From Halarchaeum grantii (GTDB lineage Archaea > Halobacteriota > Halobacteria > Halobacteriales > Halobacteriaceae): 64,000 nt of DNA. Below are positions 50,056 to 59,235 of this stretch, piece after piece; within the stretch, counting starts at the first letter, position 1; each line of letters begins with the position of its first letter. The translations under genes and the position numbers were made by a program. Under the pieces are notes generated by a model. That model saw nothing but the letters and a program-made list of their open reading frames with translations. It was not told where the DNA came from and searched no databases. The stretch lies in NCBI RefSeq assembly GCF_014647455.2, contig NZ_BMPF01000008.1:1-64000 (forward strand). Direction: 5' to 3'.

Positions 50056-52522
50056 CGTCCTCACCCCACTCGGGGAGGGTCGCATTCTCGATTTGGCTAC
50101 GCATCGACACCGGGTGGCTGGCCGGCAGGAGCTCCGGGTAGGCGTAGCACTCGGCGAGCGGGATGGGGGTCCCCCAGAGGGTGGGCTGGCCGCGCTCGAG
50201 CGACGCCCGGAGCGCGCCGTGGTCGAAGTCGTCGAGCGCGAGGCCGCCGTGGTAGGCGAGCAGGCCGATTCGCTGGTCGTCGTTGCAGACGACCGCCCGG
50301 GACTGTTTGTCGAACTCGTCTTCCGCGACCGTCTTCGGGGCGTTCCCGGTGGCGCCGTCCTGCCAGATGCGCTCGCGGACGGCCTGCGTGCAGAAGACGA
50401 CGGGGCGGTCGCGACTCGGTGTCCGCGACTCGTTGCGGGTCTCGAGGCGCGCGCCGAGGACGCCGTCGTCGTGGTTGTCGAGCGTCTCCCGGAGGAGCGT
50501 CGCGACGCGCTCGCTCTCCATCACGCCGTCGTCGATGAGCGCGGTGATGCCGGCGTCCTCCGCGACGCGCTCGCCGTCGAGTTCGACCCCGCTGGCGACC
50601 GGGAGCGTGACGAACCGGCCGAGCGGCGCTTCCCGGATCACCTCGATCTTGTCCTCCATCTTCGACTTCGCAGCGTCTCGCTGTTGCGTCGCGGTCCCCC
50701 GGTTGCTTACCGCCGTCTCGCGGGCGTCGTCCAGCGCCGCACGCCGCGCCTCCAGCGTCTCGATGACGTCGTCGCGTTCGGCCGCGATGTCCTCGGCGAG
50801 GCTCGCGAGGCGGTCGCGCTCTTCGAGGGCCTCGCGGAGCCGCTGGAGGTTCTCGCGGGTGCGTTCGAGGTCCTCCTTGCAGTTGGTGTACGTCGCGCGG
50901 TCGGTGATGCGCGCGCTCATCCCGAGGTCGTCGAGCTCGCTCGACAGTGACGCGACCTGGTCCTCGAGCATCGGCTCGATGGTCTGGACGAACTGCGTCT
51001 TCGCGCTGTCCGTCTCGTCGAACGCGGGGTCGAACGCCTCGATCTCGTCCCCGCGACGCTCGACGTACTGGTCGACGAGCGCGCGGAACCGGTGGCTCCG
51101 AAGCTCCATCGCGGTCTCGCGGTACATCGCGGCCATGAAGACCGCGCGCTGGATGCGGTCGGCGTCCACGCGGTCGTGGAACGTGTGCGTGCGGCGGTTC
51201 TGGTGCTCGCCGAGCTCGGTCTCGATACCGTCGAGGCGCGTGGAATGCGGGTCGATGTTCCCGGCGATCTGGCGCGCGCGCTCGAACTCCGTGACCATCG
51301 CTTCGGGAACGGCCGTCACGTCCTCACCGTCCGCGTTCTCCGCGACCTCGGCGACGAGGTCGCCCTCGCCACGGAGGTGGTCGTCGGCGTCGATGGCGGC
51401 GTCGAGCTGTGCGCGCGCCGCGTCGAGCGCCTCGATCTCCGCGCTCAGTTCCTCGACGGTTTCGTCGTGCGCCTGGTAGTCGCGCTTATCGTCGAGGAGC
51501 GTGTCGATCTTGTCGACCGGGACCTCGAAGTCCGCGCCGCGCACCTCGTAGAAGGTGTGTTCGAGGGCCTTGGCCTCGTTCTCGACGTCGACGAACTGGG
51601 GTTGGCCCTTGCGCATCCACTCGACGACGACGCGGGCCGCCGTGCGGTCGACGCCCTCGCGGTATTCGGCGTCGTCGCTGCGGTCCTGGTCGTAGCGCAG
51701 GAGGAAGACCCCGGAGAAGGGGTTCTCGGTGATGGTGTAGGCCGAGCGTCGGTTGTTCGCTTGGTCCCGCGAGGCGAGCAGCGGGATGCGCAGCGGGTAC
51801 TCCGTGTCGCCGTCGTAGTCGGTGATGGCGCGCAGTTCGTCGAGGAGCGCGAGCGAGTTCGCGGGGTAGCGCCAGTGGACGTCCGGGGCGTCGCCGCCGC
51901 CGTCGAAGTCCTCGGTGCTGGCGAGGCTGCAGACCGCCCAGTGCTCGAAGCCGGGCTGGACCTCCCCGTCGAGGTCCTTCAGCACCTCGTGGAGCAGGCC
52001 GGTGACGAGCGGGGCGATTCCGGAGCCGGTCCCCCCGCCTGCACCGACGAGGTGGAAGACGTTGACCGCGCTCGGGCCGCTGACGTCCGGATCGGACTCG
52101 AAGTGCTCGACGAACTCGCTGATAGCCCGGCGGATCTTGTCCTCGTGGCTGCCGACGCGCTCGGGGTTGTCGAAGTAGTAGCGCCCGAGGCAGGGGTCGC
52201 GGCCAGCGCCGTCGCCGCCGTCGATGGTGATGTCGTCGCGGAGGTAGTGTCGGTTGCGTTTGTCGTGGTCGTGGAAGCGCCGGTCGGGCGTCTTCAGCGT
52301 GACCGTCTCGATGTCGTCGCCGAGGTCGCTGAACTTCTCGGTGCCGGAGTTGATGGCGACCATCCGCACGCGCTCGGCGATGCCCTCGCGCTCGGCGAGG
52401 TCGAGCACGGCGTTCCCCATCTCGATGCCGCCGTCGCCGCCGCAGACGAGGACGGTCGGGGTCTCGGTCAGGATCGATTCGTCGTCGTCGTCCGGGATGC
52501 TGACTGTGGTGGTGTCGGGCAT
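50048..52522 (-). CDS. Tubulin/FtsZ-superfamily GTPase with long coiled coil (Tubulin_2-like)
   Basis: An 824-aa protein. The N-terminal Rossmann start V-L-V-C-G-G-D-G-G-I-E-M-G-N-A (about 22-36) matches the FtsZ/tubulin G1 loop, and the signature loop L-V-G-A-G-G-G-T-G-S-G lies near residues 157-167. Between them are strands like VRMVAINSG. I find no canonical N-x-D-x-x-D/E T7 motif, so GTP hydrolysis through polymer contacts is doubtful or different. Residues about 360-680 are a long charged coiled coil, with helices such as ERTRENLQRLREALEERD, and the C-terminal third is a mixed domain. This agrees with the large 'tubulin-like' group noted as FtsZ-like proteins in membrane-remodelling loci. 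ATG 52522 is preferred over 52576. A GATATAGG box (about 52583-52590) may drive it. Confidence 0.85.
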   Translation of the reverse strand: MPDTTTVSIPDDDDESILTETPTVLVCGGDGGIEMGNAVLDLAEREGIAERVRMVAINSGTEKFSDLGDDIETVTLKTPDRRFHDHDKRNRHYLRDDITIDGGDGAGRDPCLGRYYFDNPERVGSHEDKIRRAISEFVEHFESDPDVSGPSAVNVFHLVGAGGGTGSGIAPLVTGLLHEVLKDLDGEVQPGFEHWAVCSLASTEDFDGGGDAPDVHWRYPANSLALLDELRAITDYDGDTEYPLRIPLLASRDQANNRRSAYTITENPFSGVFLLRYDQDRSDDAEYREGVDRTAARVVVEWMRKGQPQFVDVENEAKALEHTFYEVRGADFEVPVDKIDTLLDDKRDYQAHDETVEELSAEIEALDAARAQLDAAIDADDHLRGEGDLVAEVAENADGEDVTAVPEAMVTEFERARQIAGNIDPHSTRLDGIETELGEHQNRRTHTFHDRVDADRIQRAVFMAAMYRETAMELRSHRFRALVDQYVERRGDEIEAFDPAFDETDSAKTQFVQTIEPMLEDQVASLSSELDDLGMSARITDRATYTNCKEDLERTRENLQRLREALEERDRLASLAEDIAAERDDVIETLEARRAALDDARETAVSNRGTATQQRDAAKSKMEDKIEVIREAPLGRFVTLPVASGVELDGERVAEDAGITALIDDGVMESERVATLLRETLDNHDDGVLGARLETRNESRTPSRDRPVVFCTQAVRERIWQDGATGNAPKTVAEDEFDKQSRAVVCNDDQRIGLLAYHGGLALDDFDHGALRASLERGQPTLWGTPIPLAECYAYPELLPASHPVSMRSQIENATLPEWGEDDD

Positions 52523-52683
52523 GGTCGGGGTCGAGAGCGACGCGGGGCCGCGCCGCGCCGTTCTCACTCCCAACAAGCGCCCCCTATATCACCATCCTAT
52601 CACTTTTTCCGGGCGCGGTGTGCGCTCTCGCGAGGGGAGGCGTTCCACGCGTGGAATCGGTCCCGGCGCTCCATCGGCCGCCT

Positions 52684-53229
52684 TCAGAACGGCGAGGACG
52701 GCATGAAGCCCGGATTTCGGGACACCAGCTCGCCGACGTCCTCGTCCGGCCCCTCGTCGTCTATCTCGGGGAACATCCGCATGAACTGCGTCCACGAGAG
52801 CACCCACGCCGAGGGGTTGTCGTCGCTCAGCATCTCCGCGCTCGCGAGGAAGACGACGTGCGTTCCCTCGACCTCGAAGCGCTCGACGACGGCGTCCGGG
52901 AGTTTCCCCGGCGCGCGAATCCGGGCGTTCTCGCCCGGATAGCCGTCGACGACGTTCCAGTCCGCATACCGGTACTCGGACTTGCGCGCGGGCGAGCGCG
53001 AGATGAAGACGAACTGCGAGCCCGCGTCGTAGTTCCAGTGGACGATTGCGTCCTCGCCGTCGTCGACGACGTACTCCTGTGCGAGTTCCGGCAACTGCAC
53101 GCGGCGGTTGCTCTGCACGGCGCGTGGCTCCTGAAGCGGCCACGGCTCGTCGAACGCCGCCGCATCTATGGGGCTCGCGTCTCCACCCGACCCGTCAGTG
53201 GCCGCTCTCCCGGCCTCGTCTCCGCGCAC
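52684..53229 (-). CDS. Unrecognised 181-aa protein upstream of the tubulin-like gene
   Basis: GTG start. No membrane segment or signal peptide. Residues about 40-75 (SNRRVQLPELAQEYVVDDG) recall an AbrB-type swapped-hairpin, but the match is only a pattern. The rest includes DAGSQFVFISRSP, RYADWNVVDGYPG and a Trp-rich WVLSWTQFMRMFP near 150. It is the first gene of the minus-strand unit, 161 bp before the tubulin-like ATG, and divergent from the metallopeptidase at 53326 with 96 bp between. It could be a local regulator or adaptor. Confidence 0.6.
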   Translation of the reverse strand: MRGDEAGRAATDGSGGDASPIDAAAFDEPWPLQEPRAVQSNRRVQLPELAQEYVVDDGEDAIVHWNYDAGSQFVFISRSPARKSEYRYADWNVVDGYPGENARIRAPGKLPDAVVERFEVEGTHVVFLASAEMLSDDNPSAWVLSWTQFMRMFPEIDDEGPDEDVGELVSRNPGFMPSSPF

Positions 53230-53325
53230 GTCTGCTCACCTGTCAGCGCGTATCCACGGCATCGGTATAATCCCACCGCCGCCTGCGGGCGAACGCTTTA
53301 GTCGCCCTCGCCGATAGCACGCCGT

Positions 53326-55245
53326 GTGCGCTCGCCAGTCGCCCTCACAGGACTCCTCGCACGCCTCCGCGACCCCTTCGACGTCTACGAGATCCGGTGG
53401 GCGACGGCCCTCCCCCGCCCCACCGTCGAGTCCCGCCTCGACGACGCCTTCGAGCGGACCGCTGACGACGCGACCGGCTGGCGACACGACCACACGCTCG
53501 TCTACACCGACCGCCTCTCGGTCACGGACGACGGCGAGGTCCGCATCGTCCGCCGCTGGCCCGCCGCCGTCCGCCTCGCCGTCCTCGGCCTCGTCCTCCT
53601 CGCGCCGCTCGTCACCGCCTCCGTCTGGTCGGTCTTCCTCTACTTCGGCCTCGCGGCCCTCCTCCAAGGACATCCGGACACCGACCCGCCCCTGCAGGGC
53701 TGCGTCGAGACGACACGCGAGGCCGCCAACGGGCTCGTCGGCGTCACGATGCTTCTCTCGGTCGTCGCGGCGCTCCGGCACTTCGACGCCACGGTCGATT
53801 CGTGGCTCGTCACACCGCTCGCCGTCGCCGTGCTCCTCCTCGTCCTCGTGAACGCCTATCTGGAGGACTCCCTCCCCTTCGTCACGCCCGACCTCAGCAA
53901 GCGCGTCCTCCTCATCCCGTACAACTTCCTCGCGCTCGCCGGCCCCGTCCTCATGCTCTTCTTCCCCATCGTCGTGTTCTCCGCGTGGGTCTCCCGGACG
54001 GGCGACCGACTCGCCGCGTACACCTCGGAGACCCTCAACCGCGCGTCGCGCTCAGTGCTCTCCGACATGCTCGGCACCAGCCTCCCCGCGACCGGGCAGA
54101 TCGACGCGGAGACGATTCGCCACCTCGTCATGCAACTGTTCGTCCCGTACGCGCGGATCGCCCTGCTCGCCGCCGCCATCTCGCTCTTCCTCTGGGTGCA
54201 CACGTCACGCACGACGGTTCGCGCGCTCCACCGCTATCGCCTCGACCGCTTCGCCTCAGACGCGCGACGCGCGGTCGTCTTCCTCCTCTACGCCGCGTTC
54301 ACCGCGCTCCTCTACACCGTCACCGCCGTCGCCGTCGCCATCCTCGCCTTCGGCGTGACCGGCGTCTACCCCCTCCCCGACGCCACGCTCCAGCCGCTCC
54401 TCACGCTCCTCCCCGCCGACACGCAGCCGACGCCGACCGCCTTCCTCGTGGACCTCTACCGCACCCTCGACTACACCTTCCGCGACGCCGGCCTCCCCGC
54501 CCGCGCCGTCGGCATCGGCTATCTCTGCCTCCTCCTCTGGCCGTTCGTCTTCGTCGCGCTCGGCACTGTCACCGAACTGCTCGCCCGCCCGATCCGCGTC
54601 GCGACCGTCTTCCTGCGCTCGTCGTCGCTCCCCGAAGACGACGGCCAAGACCTCCTCCCCGACGCCGTCGAGGTCCGCCGCATCGACCGCGCCGGCTTCC
54701 CCGCCCTCCGCCCGCTCTCGCTCCCCCTCGGTCTCGGCCACTACGTCTTCGTGAGCGACGTCCTCGTCGCGGAATGCAGTCGCGCGGAACTGCACGCGCT
54801 CCTCGAGCACGAACACTACCACATCCGCGAGCGCAGCCTCGGCGTCGGCGCGACCGTCCTCTCCTCGCTCCTCGGTGGCACCACCCTCCTCCCGGCCTTC
54901 TACGACTACCGCGAGAGCGAGCGCGCCGCCGACGCCGCCGCCGCTGCCGTGCTCGACGCACGCACCGTTCGCGACGCCATCCGGCGGATATACGAACTGC
55001 GCGCCCGCACCGACGGTACGCCCCTCGCGCTCCCCCACCCCGGTATCGTCGGTGCCGACACGCGCACGCCGCAGGGCGACGCCACCGCCGTCGACTCGCT
55101 CCGCGACGCCGTCGAGCGCCTCCGCACGACCGTCTACGCGTACGGCACGGCACCATATCGGCTCTACTTCGGGAGCGTGCTCGTCGACACCGCGCACCTC
55201 CGGAAACGCGAGCGGCTCGACGCGCTCCGCGACCTCGAGGACTAG
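53326..55245 (+). CDS. Multi-pass membrane metallopeptidase (M48/M56-like), copy 1
   Basis: A 639-aa protein with a GTG start. Residues 1-85 form a soluble N-terminal domain (ALPRPTVESRLDDAFER). About seven or eight helices span residues 85-440. The C-terminal zinc-peptidase domain has L-L-E-H-E-H-Y-H with the HExxH motif near residues 495-499 and E-S-E-R-A-A-D as the third-ligand helix; the tail carries H-L-R-K-R-E-R-L-D-A-L like the M48 end motif. It would cleave membrane or surface proteins, possibly as regulated proteolysis. GCTTTAGT at 53295-53302 is placed for a leaderless start. The 3' end overlaps the second peptidase by four bases. Confidence 0.82.
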   Translation: MRSPVALTGLLARLRDPFDVYEIRWATALPRPTVESRLDDAFERTADDATGWRHDHTLVYTDRLSVTDDGEVRIVRRWPAAVRLAVLGLVLLAPLVTASVWSVFLYFGLAALLQGHPDTDPPLQGCVETTREAANGLVGVTMLLSVVAALRHFDATVDSWLVTPLAVAVLLLVLVNAYLEDSLPFVTPDLSKRVLLIPYNFLALAGPVLMLFFPIVVFSAWVSRTGDRLAAYTSETLNRASRSVLSDMLGTSLPATGQIDAETIRHLVMQLFVPYARIALLAAAISLFLWVHTSRTTVRALHRYRLDRFASDARRAVVFLLYAAFTALLYTVTAVAVAILAFGVTGVYPLPDATLQPLLTLLPADTQPTPTAFLVDLYRTLDYTFRDAGLPARAVGIGYLCLLLWPFVFVALGTVTELLARPIRVATVFLRSSSLPEDDGQDLLPDAVEVRRIDRAGFPALRPLSLPLGLGHYVFVSDVLVAECSRAELHALLEHEHYHIRERSLGVGATVLSSLLGGTTLLPAFYDYRESERAADAAAAAVLDARTVRDAIRRIYELRARTDGTPLALPHPGIVGADTRTPQGDATAVDSLRDAVERLRTTVYAYGTAPYRLYFGSVLVDTAHLRKRERLDALRDLED

Positions 55246-57062
55246 CCGTCGTCGCGCTCGAGGCGACGCACCGCCGCGATCCGCTCCTCGTTCGACGGAT
55301 GCACCCCACCAGCGAAATACCCGAAGAGGAAGTCGAACACCCGATTCAGGCCCGCGACGGCGCGGCTATCGCCCATCTGCATCGTTGGGAGGAACGTGAC
55401 CGCCGACTCCTCGAGTACGTCCCACTCCTCGCGGGCGAACCGCTCGAGCACGCCGACGAGGACGTCCGCGCCATCGGCCCCCGGGACGGCCTCGTCGACG
55501 CGGCGCACCGCACGCTCGTCCGCCGTCAGCTCGCGCGCGTGGAAGTCGTAGATGCTGTACACGACGTTCTTCCCCATCAACGCGAACGTCGGTAGGCACG
55601 CGAGCACGAACTGGAGGTACGCCCCACGATGCTCGAAGTGACTCTCCTCGTGTGCGATCACCGCCGCGCGCTCCGCCGGGTCGAGCGCGGCCAGCGCCCC
55701 CTCCGAGAGCACGATCGCGCGAGCACACGGGTCCCAGTACGCCCCCGCGTAGAACTCCTCGCGCGGCAGCACCCACACGGGATACGCGGGCTCGAACGGC
55801 ACGGCGTCCGCCGACAGGCCGCTCCGGTCACAGCGGCGTCGCACCGCCCACACCATGCCGGCCAGCCGAGCGAGCTGATAGCCGGCCCCGCAGACCAGAT
55901 AGACCGTCGGCAGCGCGAGCGAGACGCCGAGCAGCCAGACGCTCGGCGATGCGCCCGCCGTCGCGAGCCGCCACCCGAGCACGACCGACCCGAGCACCAC
56001 CGCGAGCAGCGTCCCCGCAGCCGTGATCATCGCGTACGCCGACACCGCCGCCACGCGTGTCGACACCGTCCGCCCCTCGCTCGTGAACCGACGCCGCGTC
56101 GCGTCGCTCGACGCGAACAGCCAGCGCCAGCCAGCGACCCAGACACCGCTCACCGACACCGCGCTCGCGACGACGGCACCCGAATCGACGAGGGACGTCA
56201 CGGGGAGCGGCCGAACCGTGATGGCGAGGTGCCACGGGACCGAGAGCACGAGCAGCCCCGTGAGCGCCGCCGCCGTCACGACCTGTAGTGGCACGAGCCG
56301 CCGCGACCCCTGTCGGCCGAGCAGCACCGCGACGAGCAGAGCGCCGCCCCCGAAGACGCCACACGACACCAGCGGCCGACGCACCGTGACGGCCGTGTTC
56401 AGCGCGGCGAACGCCACTAGCCCCACGCTCGCCGCCGCCGTCACCGCCACGTACCGGCTCGCCACCGGCGGCAGCGTGCGCAGCCACGCCGTCCCCACGG
56501 CCGATACGCCAGCGCACACCGACTCGACCCGCCGTGTCCAGCCGTGGACCGCCCACAGCACACACCCCACGCTCGCACACAGTACACCGACTCGCCCCCC
56601 GCCGGCCAGCGAGCCAGCGACACAGAGCCACACGACGGCCAGCGGCCCCACCTGCGGGTACCGCGTCCGCGACACCGACACCTGTCCGTCCGGCAGTCGA
56701 CTCCCCGCCACCGTCGCGCTCGTCCCACCAACCACACCGAGGACGCCCAGCGCCCACAGCCACAGCGCGCCCGTCCCACCGCCCAGCCGCGACGCCAGCG
56801 CGCCGAGCAGCACCGCGACGACGCCGGCGAGCACGCACAGATACCACGCCCGCGTCATCCGAACCGTCTCCGTCACCCGCGTTTCCGCCGCGCCGCGCTC
56901 GACCGTCCACGTCGTCCGCCGCGCTAGGAGCCCCGCGAGCGGCTCCGCAACGTGCTCGTACGCGACATCAGCGTCCCCCTCGTCGTCGAGGTTCCGCGAG
57001 AACACGACGGCGGGCACCCGAAGCGTCCCCGCCCGTTCGGCGACCGCGAACGACTCCCGCAT
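55242..57062 (-). CDS. Multi-pass membrane metallopeptidase (M48/M56-like), copy 2
   Basis: About 606 aa (a longer start at 57155 is possible but adds a non-family Arg/Ser-rich stretch). Layout matches copy 1: an N-terminal soluble domain (about 1-75), eight or nine helices, then a zinc-peptidase domain with V-I-A-H-E-E-S-H (HExxH near residue 472) and the third-ligand segment H-A-R-E-L-T-A-D-E. The end motif V-H-P-S-N-E-E-R-I-A-A-V-R is the classic M48 C-terminal signature. The pair is tail-to-tail and overlaps by four bases. Sequence similarity between the copies is low by eye, so they are old paralogs with distinct substrates. Confidence 0.82.
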   Translation of the reverse strand: MRESFAVAERAGTLRVPAVVFSRNLDDEGDADVAYEHVAEPLAGLLARRTTWTVERGAAETRVTETVRMTRAWYLCVLAGVVAVLLGALASRLGGGTGALWLWALGVLGVVGGTSATVAGSRLPDGQVSVSRTRYPQVGPLAVVWLCVAGSLAGGGRVGVLCASVGCVLWAVHGWTRRVESVCAGVSAVGTAWLRTLPPVASRYVAVTAAASVGLVAFAALNTAVTVRRPLVSCGVFGGGALLVAVLLGRQGSRRLVPLQVVTAAALTGLLVLSVPWHLAITVRPLPVTSLVDSGAVVASAVSVSGVWVAGWRWLFASSDATRRRFTSEGRTVSTRVAAVSAYAMITAAGTLLAVVLGSVVLGWRLATAGASPSVWLLGVSLALPTVYLVCGAGYQLARLAGMVWAVRRRCDRSGLSADAVPFEPAYPVWVLPREEFYAGAYWDPCARAIVLSEGALAALDPAERAAVIAHEESHFEHRGAYLQFVLACLPTFALMGKNVVYSIYDFHARELTADERAVRRVDEAVPGADGADVLVGVLERFAREEWDVLEESAVTFLPTMQMGDSRAVAGLNRVFDFLFGYFAGGVHPSNEERIAAVRRLERDDG

Positions 57063-57169
57063 ACCTCGCGCTGACACACTCGACGCCCAAAGCCGTTCGC
57101 CGTCCGGCGCACGACACGCGACCCGCACCGATGCTTTACCCGTCCGGGCACCCAAGTCGGAGAGACACG

Positions 57170-57589
57170 ATGCCTCCGGGTGATGGTCCAGCGCGCCAGC
57201 ACGAGCACCGAGCCGACCATCCGCCGGTCGCGTGTGACGCCTGTGAAGACGTCCTCCGCGCCCGTGGCTCGCACTCGCCCTCGTTTCTCCTGCTGGACAC
57301 GCTCAGAGTCCCCGTCCTCGGCTGCGACGACCACCTCGAACAGTTCACGACGATCTGTGGCTACACGACCACCGAGACGCCCGCGCTCCTCGACCATCGC
57401 CCGGCCGGCGGCGTCTCCTGTCCGAGTTGCGGGCTCGCCCCGCACACCCCCGGACAGCCGGTCATCCCCGTCCACGACGGCGCCGTCGCCACGCTCTTGT
57501 GCCCGGAACATCAGGCCGCCCTCGTCTCGCGCTTCCAGACCGGCCTCGACACACACCACCAGCTCACCGAGTCGCTCGACACGCCGTAG
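57170..57589 (+). CDS. Small protein with two CxxC/CxxH zinc units
   Basis: A 139-aa protein with a duplicated zinc-binding pattern: unit 1 has C-D-A-C-E and C-D-D-H, unit 2 has C-P-S-C-G and C-P-E-H. Between them are VPVLGCDDHLEQF and PVIPVHDGAVATLLCPEH, so both units share the V-x-V-L/T-x-L/G-C-x-x-H strand. It is cytoplasmic and its function unknown. A GGAGA sequence 7 bp before ATG 57170 supports that start over the ATG at 57131. It is divergent from the second metallopeptidase. Confidence 0.75.
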   Translation: MPPGDGPARQHEHRADHPPVACDACEDVLRARGSHSPSFLLLDTLRVPVLGCDDHLEQFTTICGYTTTETPALLDHRPAGGVSCPSCGLAPHTPGQPVIPVHDGAVATLLCPEHQAALVSRFQTGLDTHHQLTESLDTP

Positions 57590-57696
57590 GGCGCGGTGGT
57601 CTTCCGCCGAGTCGCGTACTACCGGCGCTACCAGCACCACGGCGAACGCTTTTCCGGAACAGATAGCGTTTACATTCTCCTCGTCGGCCCTCCTGT

Positions 57697-58968
57697 ATGC
57701 CGGGTGCCCGACTGCGCGACCTGAGCGAAGCCGTCGAGGAGCAGACGGCACTCGTCGTCGGACTGATCAGCGGCTCGCAGTTCTTCAACCACGCCTTCCT
57801 CGTTCTCCTCCCGCCGATCCTCCCGATCCTCTCGCGCGACCTGCAGGTCTCCATCGGGCTGTTGGGGCTCGCGCTCGGCGCGCAGGCGCTCGTCAACACC
57901 GCGTTCCAGTTGCCCTTCGGCTATCTCGCCGACCACTACGACCGCACGATCACGCTCGGCCTCTCCTCGGTCCTCGGCGCGGTCGGCGCGCTCGCCACGG
58001 CGCTCGCGACCACTTTCCCCGAACTCGTCCTCGGGCAGGTCGTCCTCGGCCTCGGCGTCGCCGGCCACCACCCCGCACACTACCCGCTCCTCACCGACGC
58101 GACGAGCGACGACACGCGCGGGCGCGCGTTCGGCGTCTACAACTTCGGCGGCAGCCTCGGCTTCGCGACGCCGCCCGTCGTCATCACCGCCATCCTCGCC
58201 GTCCCCGGGTTCACGTGGCGACACGGCGTCGGCCTCATCGGCGCCGTCGGCCTCCTGTACGCCGTCGTCGTCACCGTGCTCGTCGGCTGGCGCGTCGACG
58301 ACGCCATCACGGCACCGAACGTCGCGGCGAGCGCGAGCGGGACGCCGCTTCGCGAGCGCGTCGCGGCGGAGCTCCGGGGGCTCGTCGCCGAACCCGGAAT
58401 CCTCGCCGTCGCCCTGCTCACGCTCTTCTCCTCGACGGCGAACTGGGGCGTGACGACGTACGCCGTCGTCTTCCTGACGGACGTCTACGGCGTCTCGCTG
58501 GGGGTCGCGAACCTCACGCTCACCGGCATCTTCGTCGTCGGCGCGGGGGCGATTCTCCTCGGTGGCTACCTGACCGACCGGTTCAGCGGCGGATACATCC
58601 TCGTCGCCAGCTTCGGCGGCTTCACGCTCCTCGTCGCCGTCGTCGCCGCGAACGTCGTCCCGGCGGTGCTCGCGGTCGGGCTGTTCTTGCTCCTGGGTGC
58701 GGTCAGGAGCATGGCCGGGCCCGCGCGCGACCAGCTCACCGAGCGCTTGGCCGCCCACGGGACGGTCGCGAAGAGCTTCGCCATCGTCACCATCGGCATC
58801 ATGCTCGGGAGCACGGTCGCGCCGCCCGTGTTCGGCTACCTCATCCAGCGCGTCGGCGTGCAGGTCACGTTCTTCGCCGTCGCGGCGGTCGGGCTCGCGA
58901 CGACAGCGCTCGCCCTGCTCGTCCTGACGCGCTTCGTCGACGGCCACGCCGGTGTAGGAGCGGTGTGA
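57697..58968 (+). CDS. MFS transporter
   Basis: A 423-aa protein with about twelve helices in two halves. The first half has the MFS loop motif G-Y-L-A-D-H-Y-D-R (after helix 2), matching G-x-L-a-D-r-x-G-R/K. Helix 4/5 has the conserved GLGVAGHHPAHYPLL segment and the second half shows GYLTDRFSGGYI in the equivalent position. Substrate unknown; closest types are small metabolite or drug exporters. GTTTACA (57666-57672) is centred 28 bp upstream of the ATG, giving a leaderless mRNA. It is the last intact chromosomal gene before the degenerate region. Confidence 0.9.
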   Translation: MPGARLRDLSEAVEEQTALVVGLISGSQFFNHAFLVLLPPILPILSRDLQVSIGLLGLALGAQALVNTAFQLPFGYLADHYDRTITLGLSSVLGAVGALATALATTFPELVLGQVVLGLGVAGHHPAHYPLLTDATSDDTRGRAFGVYNFGGSLGFATPPVVITAILAVPGFTWRHGVGLIGAVGLLYAVVVTVLVGWRVDDAITAPNVAASASGTPLRERVAAELRGLVAEPGILAVALLTLFSSTANWGVTTYAVVFLTDVYGVSLGVANLTLTGIFVVGAGAILLGGYLTDRFSGGYILVASFGGFTLLVAVVAANVVPAVLAVGLFLLLGAVRSMAGPARDQLTERLAAHGTVAKSFAIVTIGIMLGSTVAPPVFGYLIQRVGVQVTFFAVAAVGLATTALALLVLTRFVDGHAGVGAV

Positions 58969-59054
58969 GAACTGCACGACTGCCCCGTGACTGGCCTCGT
59001 TGTTGCGTTCCCGATCGGCTCCGAGATGGTCACCGCTGCTCCATACACAGCCAA

Positions 59055-59229
59055 CTAGTGTGCGAGCGTTCAACGGCTAATTCCGCTAAGATCGGTGTTG
59101 TCTCTCAGAGGAACAACCGGTCTCGTGGAGACGGACGGCGAACGCTCTGACGGGTGTCGCCGTCCACTCGTTCTTCCACGCTTCTTCTAAATCAGCATTA
59201 TAGAACTCGCTAAGCAGGTCTGCGAGCAT
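59055..59229 (-). pseudogene. N-terminal remnant of an IS6-type haloarchaeal transposase
   Basis: On the minus strand from ATG 59229 a 47-codon frame reads M-L-A-D-L-L-S-E-F-Y, then LEEAWKNEWTATPVRAFAVR and L-H-E-T-G-C-S, the typical start of haloarchaeal IS6-like transposases as I recall them. The frame then shifts; the continuation ETTPILAELAVERSH is visible in the next frame down to about 59055, after which similarity is lost. The catalytic DDE region is missing. It is a decayed fragment, presumably left at the border of the integrated element. Confidence 0.6.
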
Positions 59230-59235
59230 CTTGGC

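Noticed and set aside
51092-52942. A 616-codon plus-strand frame opposite the tubulin-like gene
   Set aside because: Val/Asp/Arg-rich low-information sequence without domains; the minus-strand frame carries the tubulin signature loop and overlapping operon structure.
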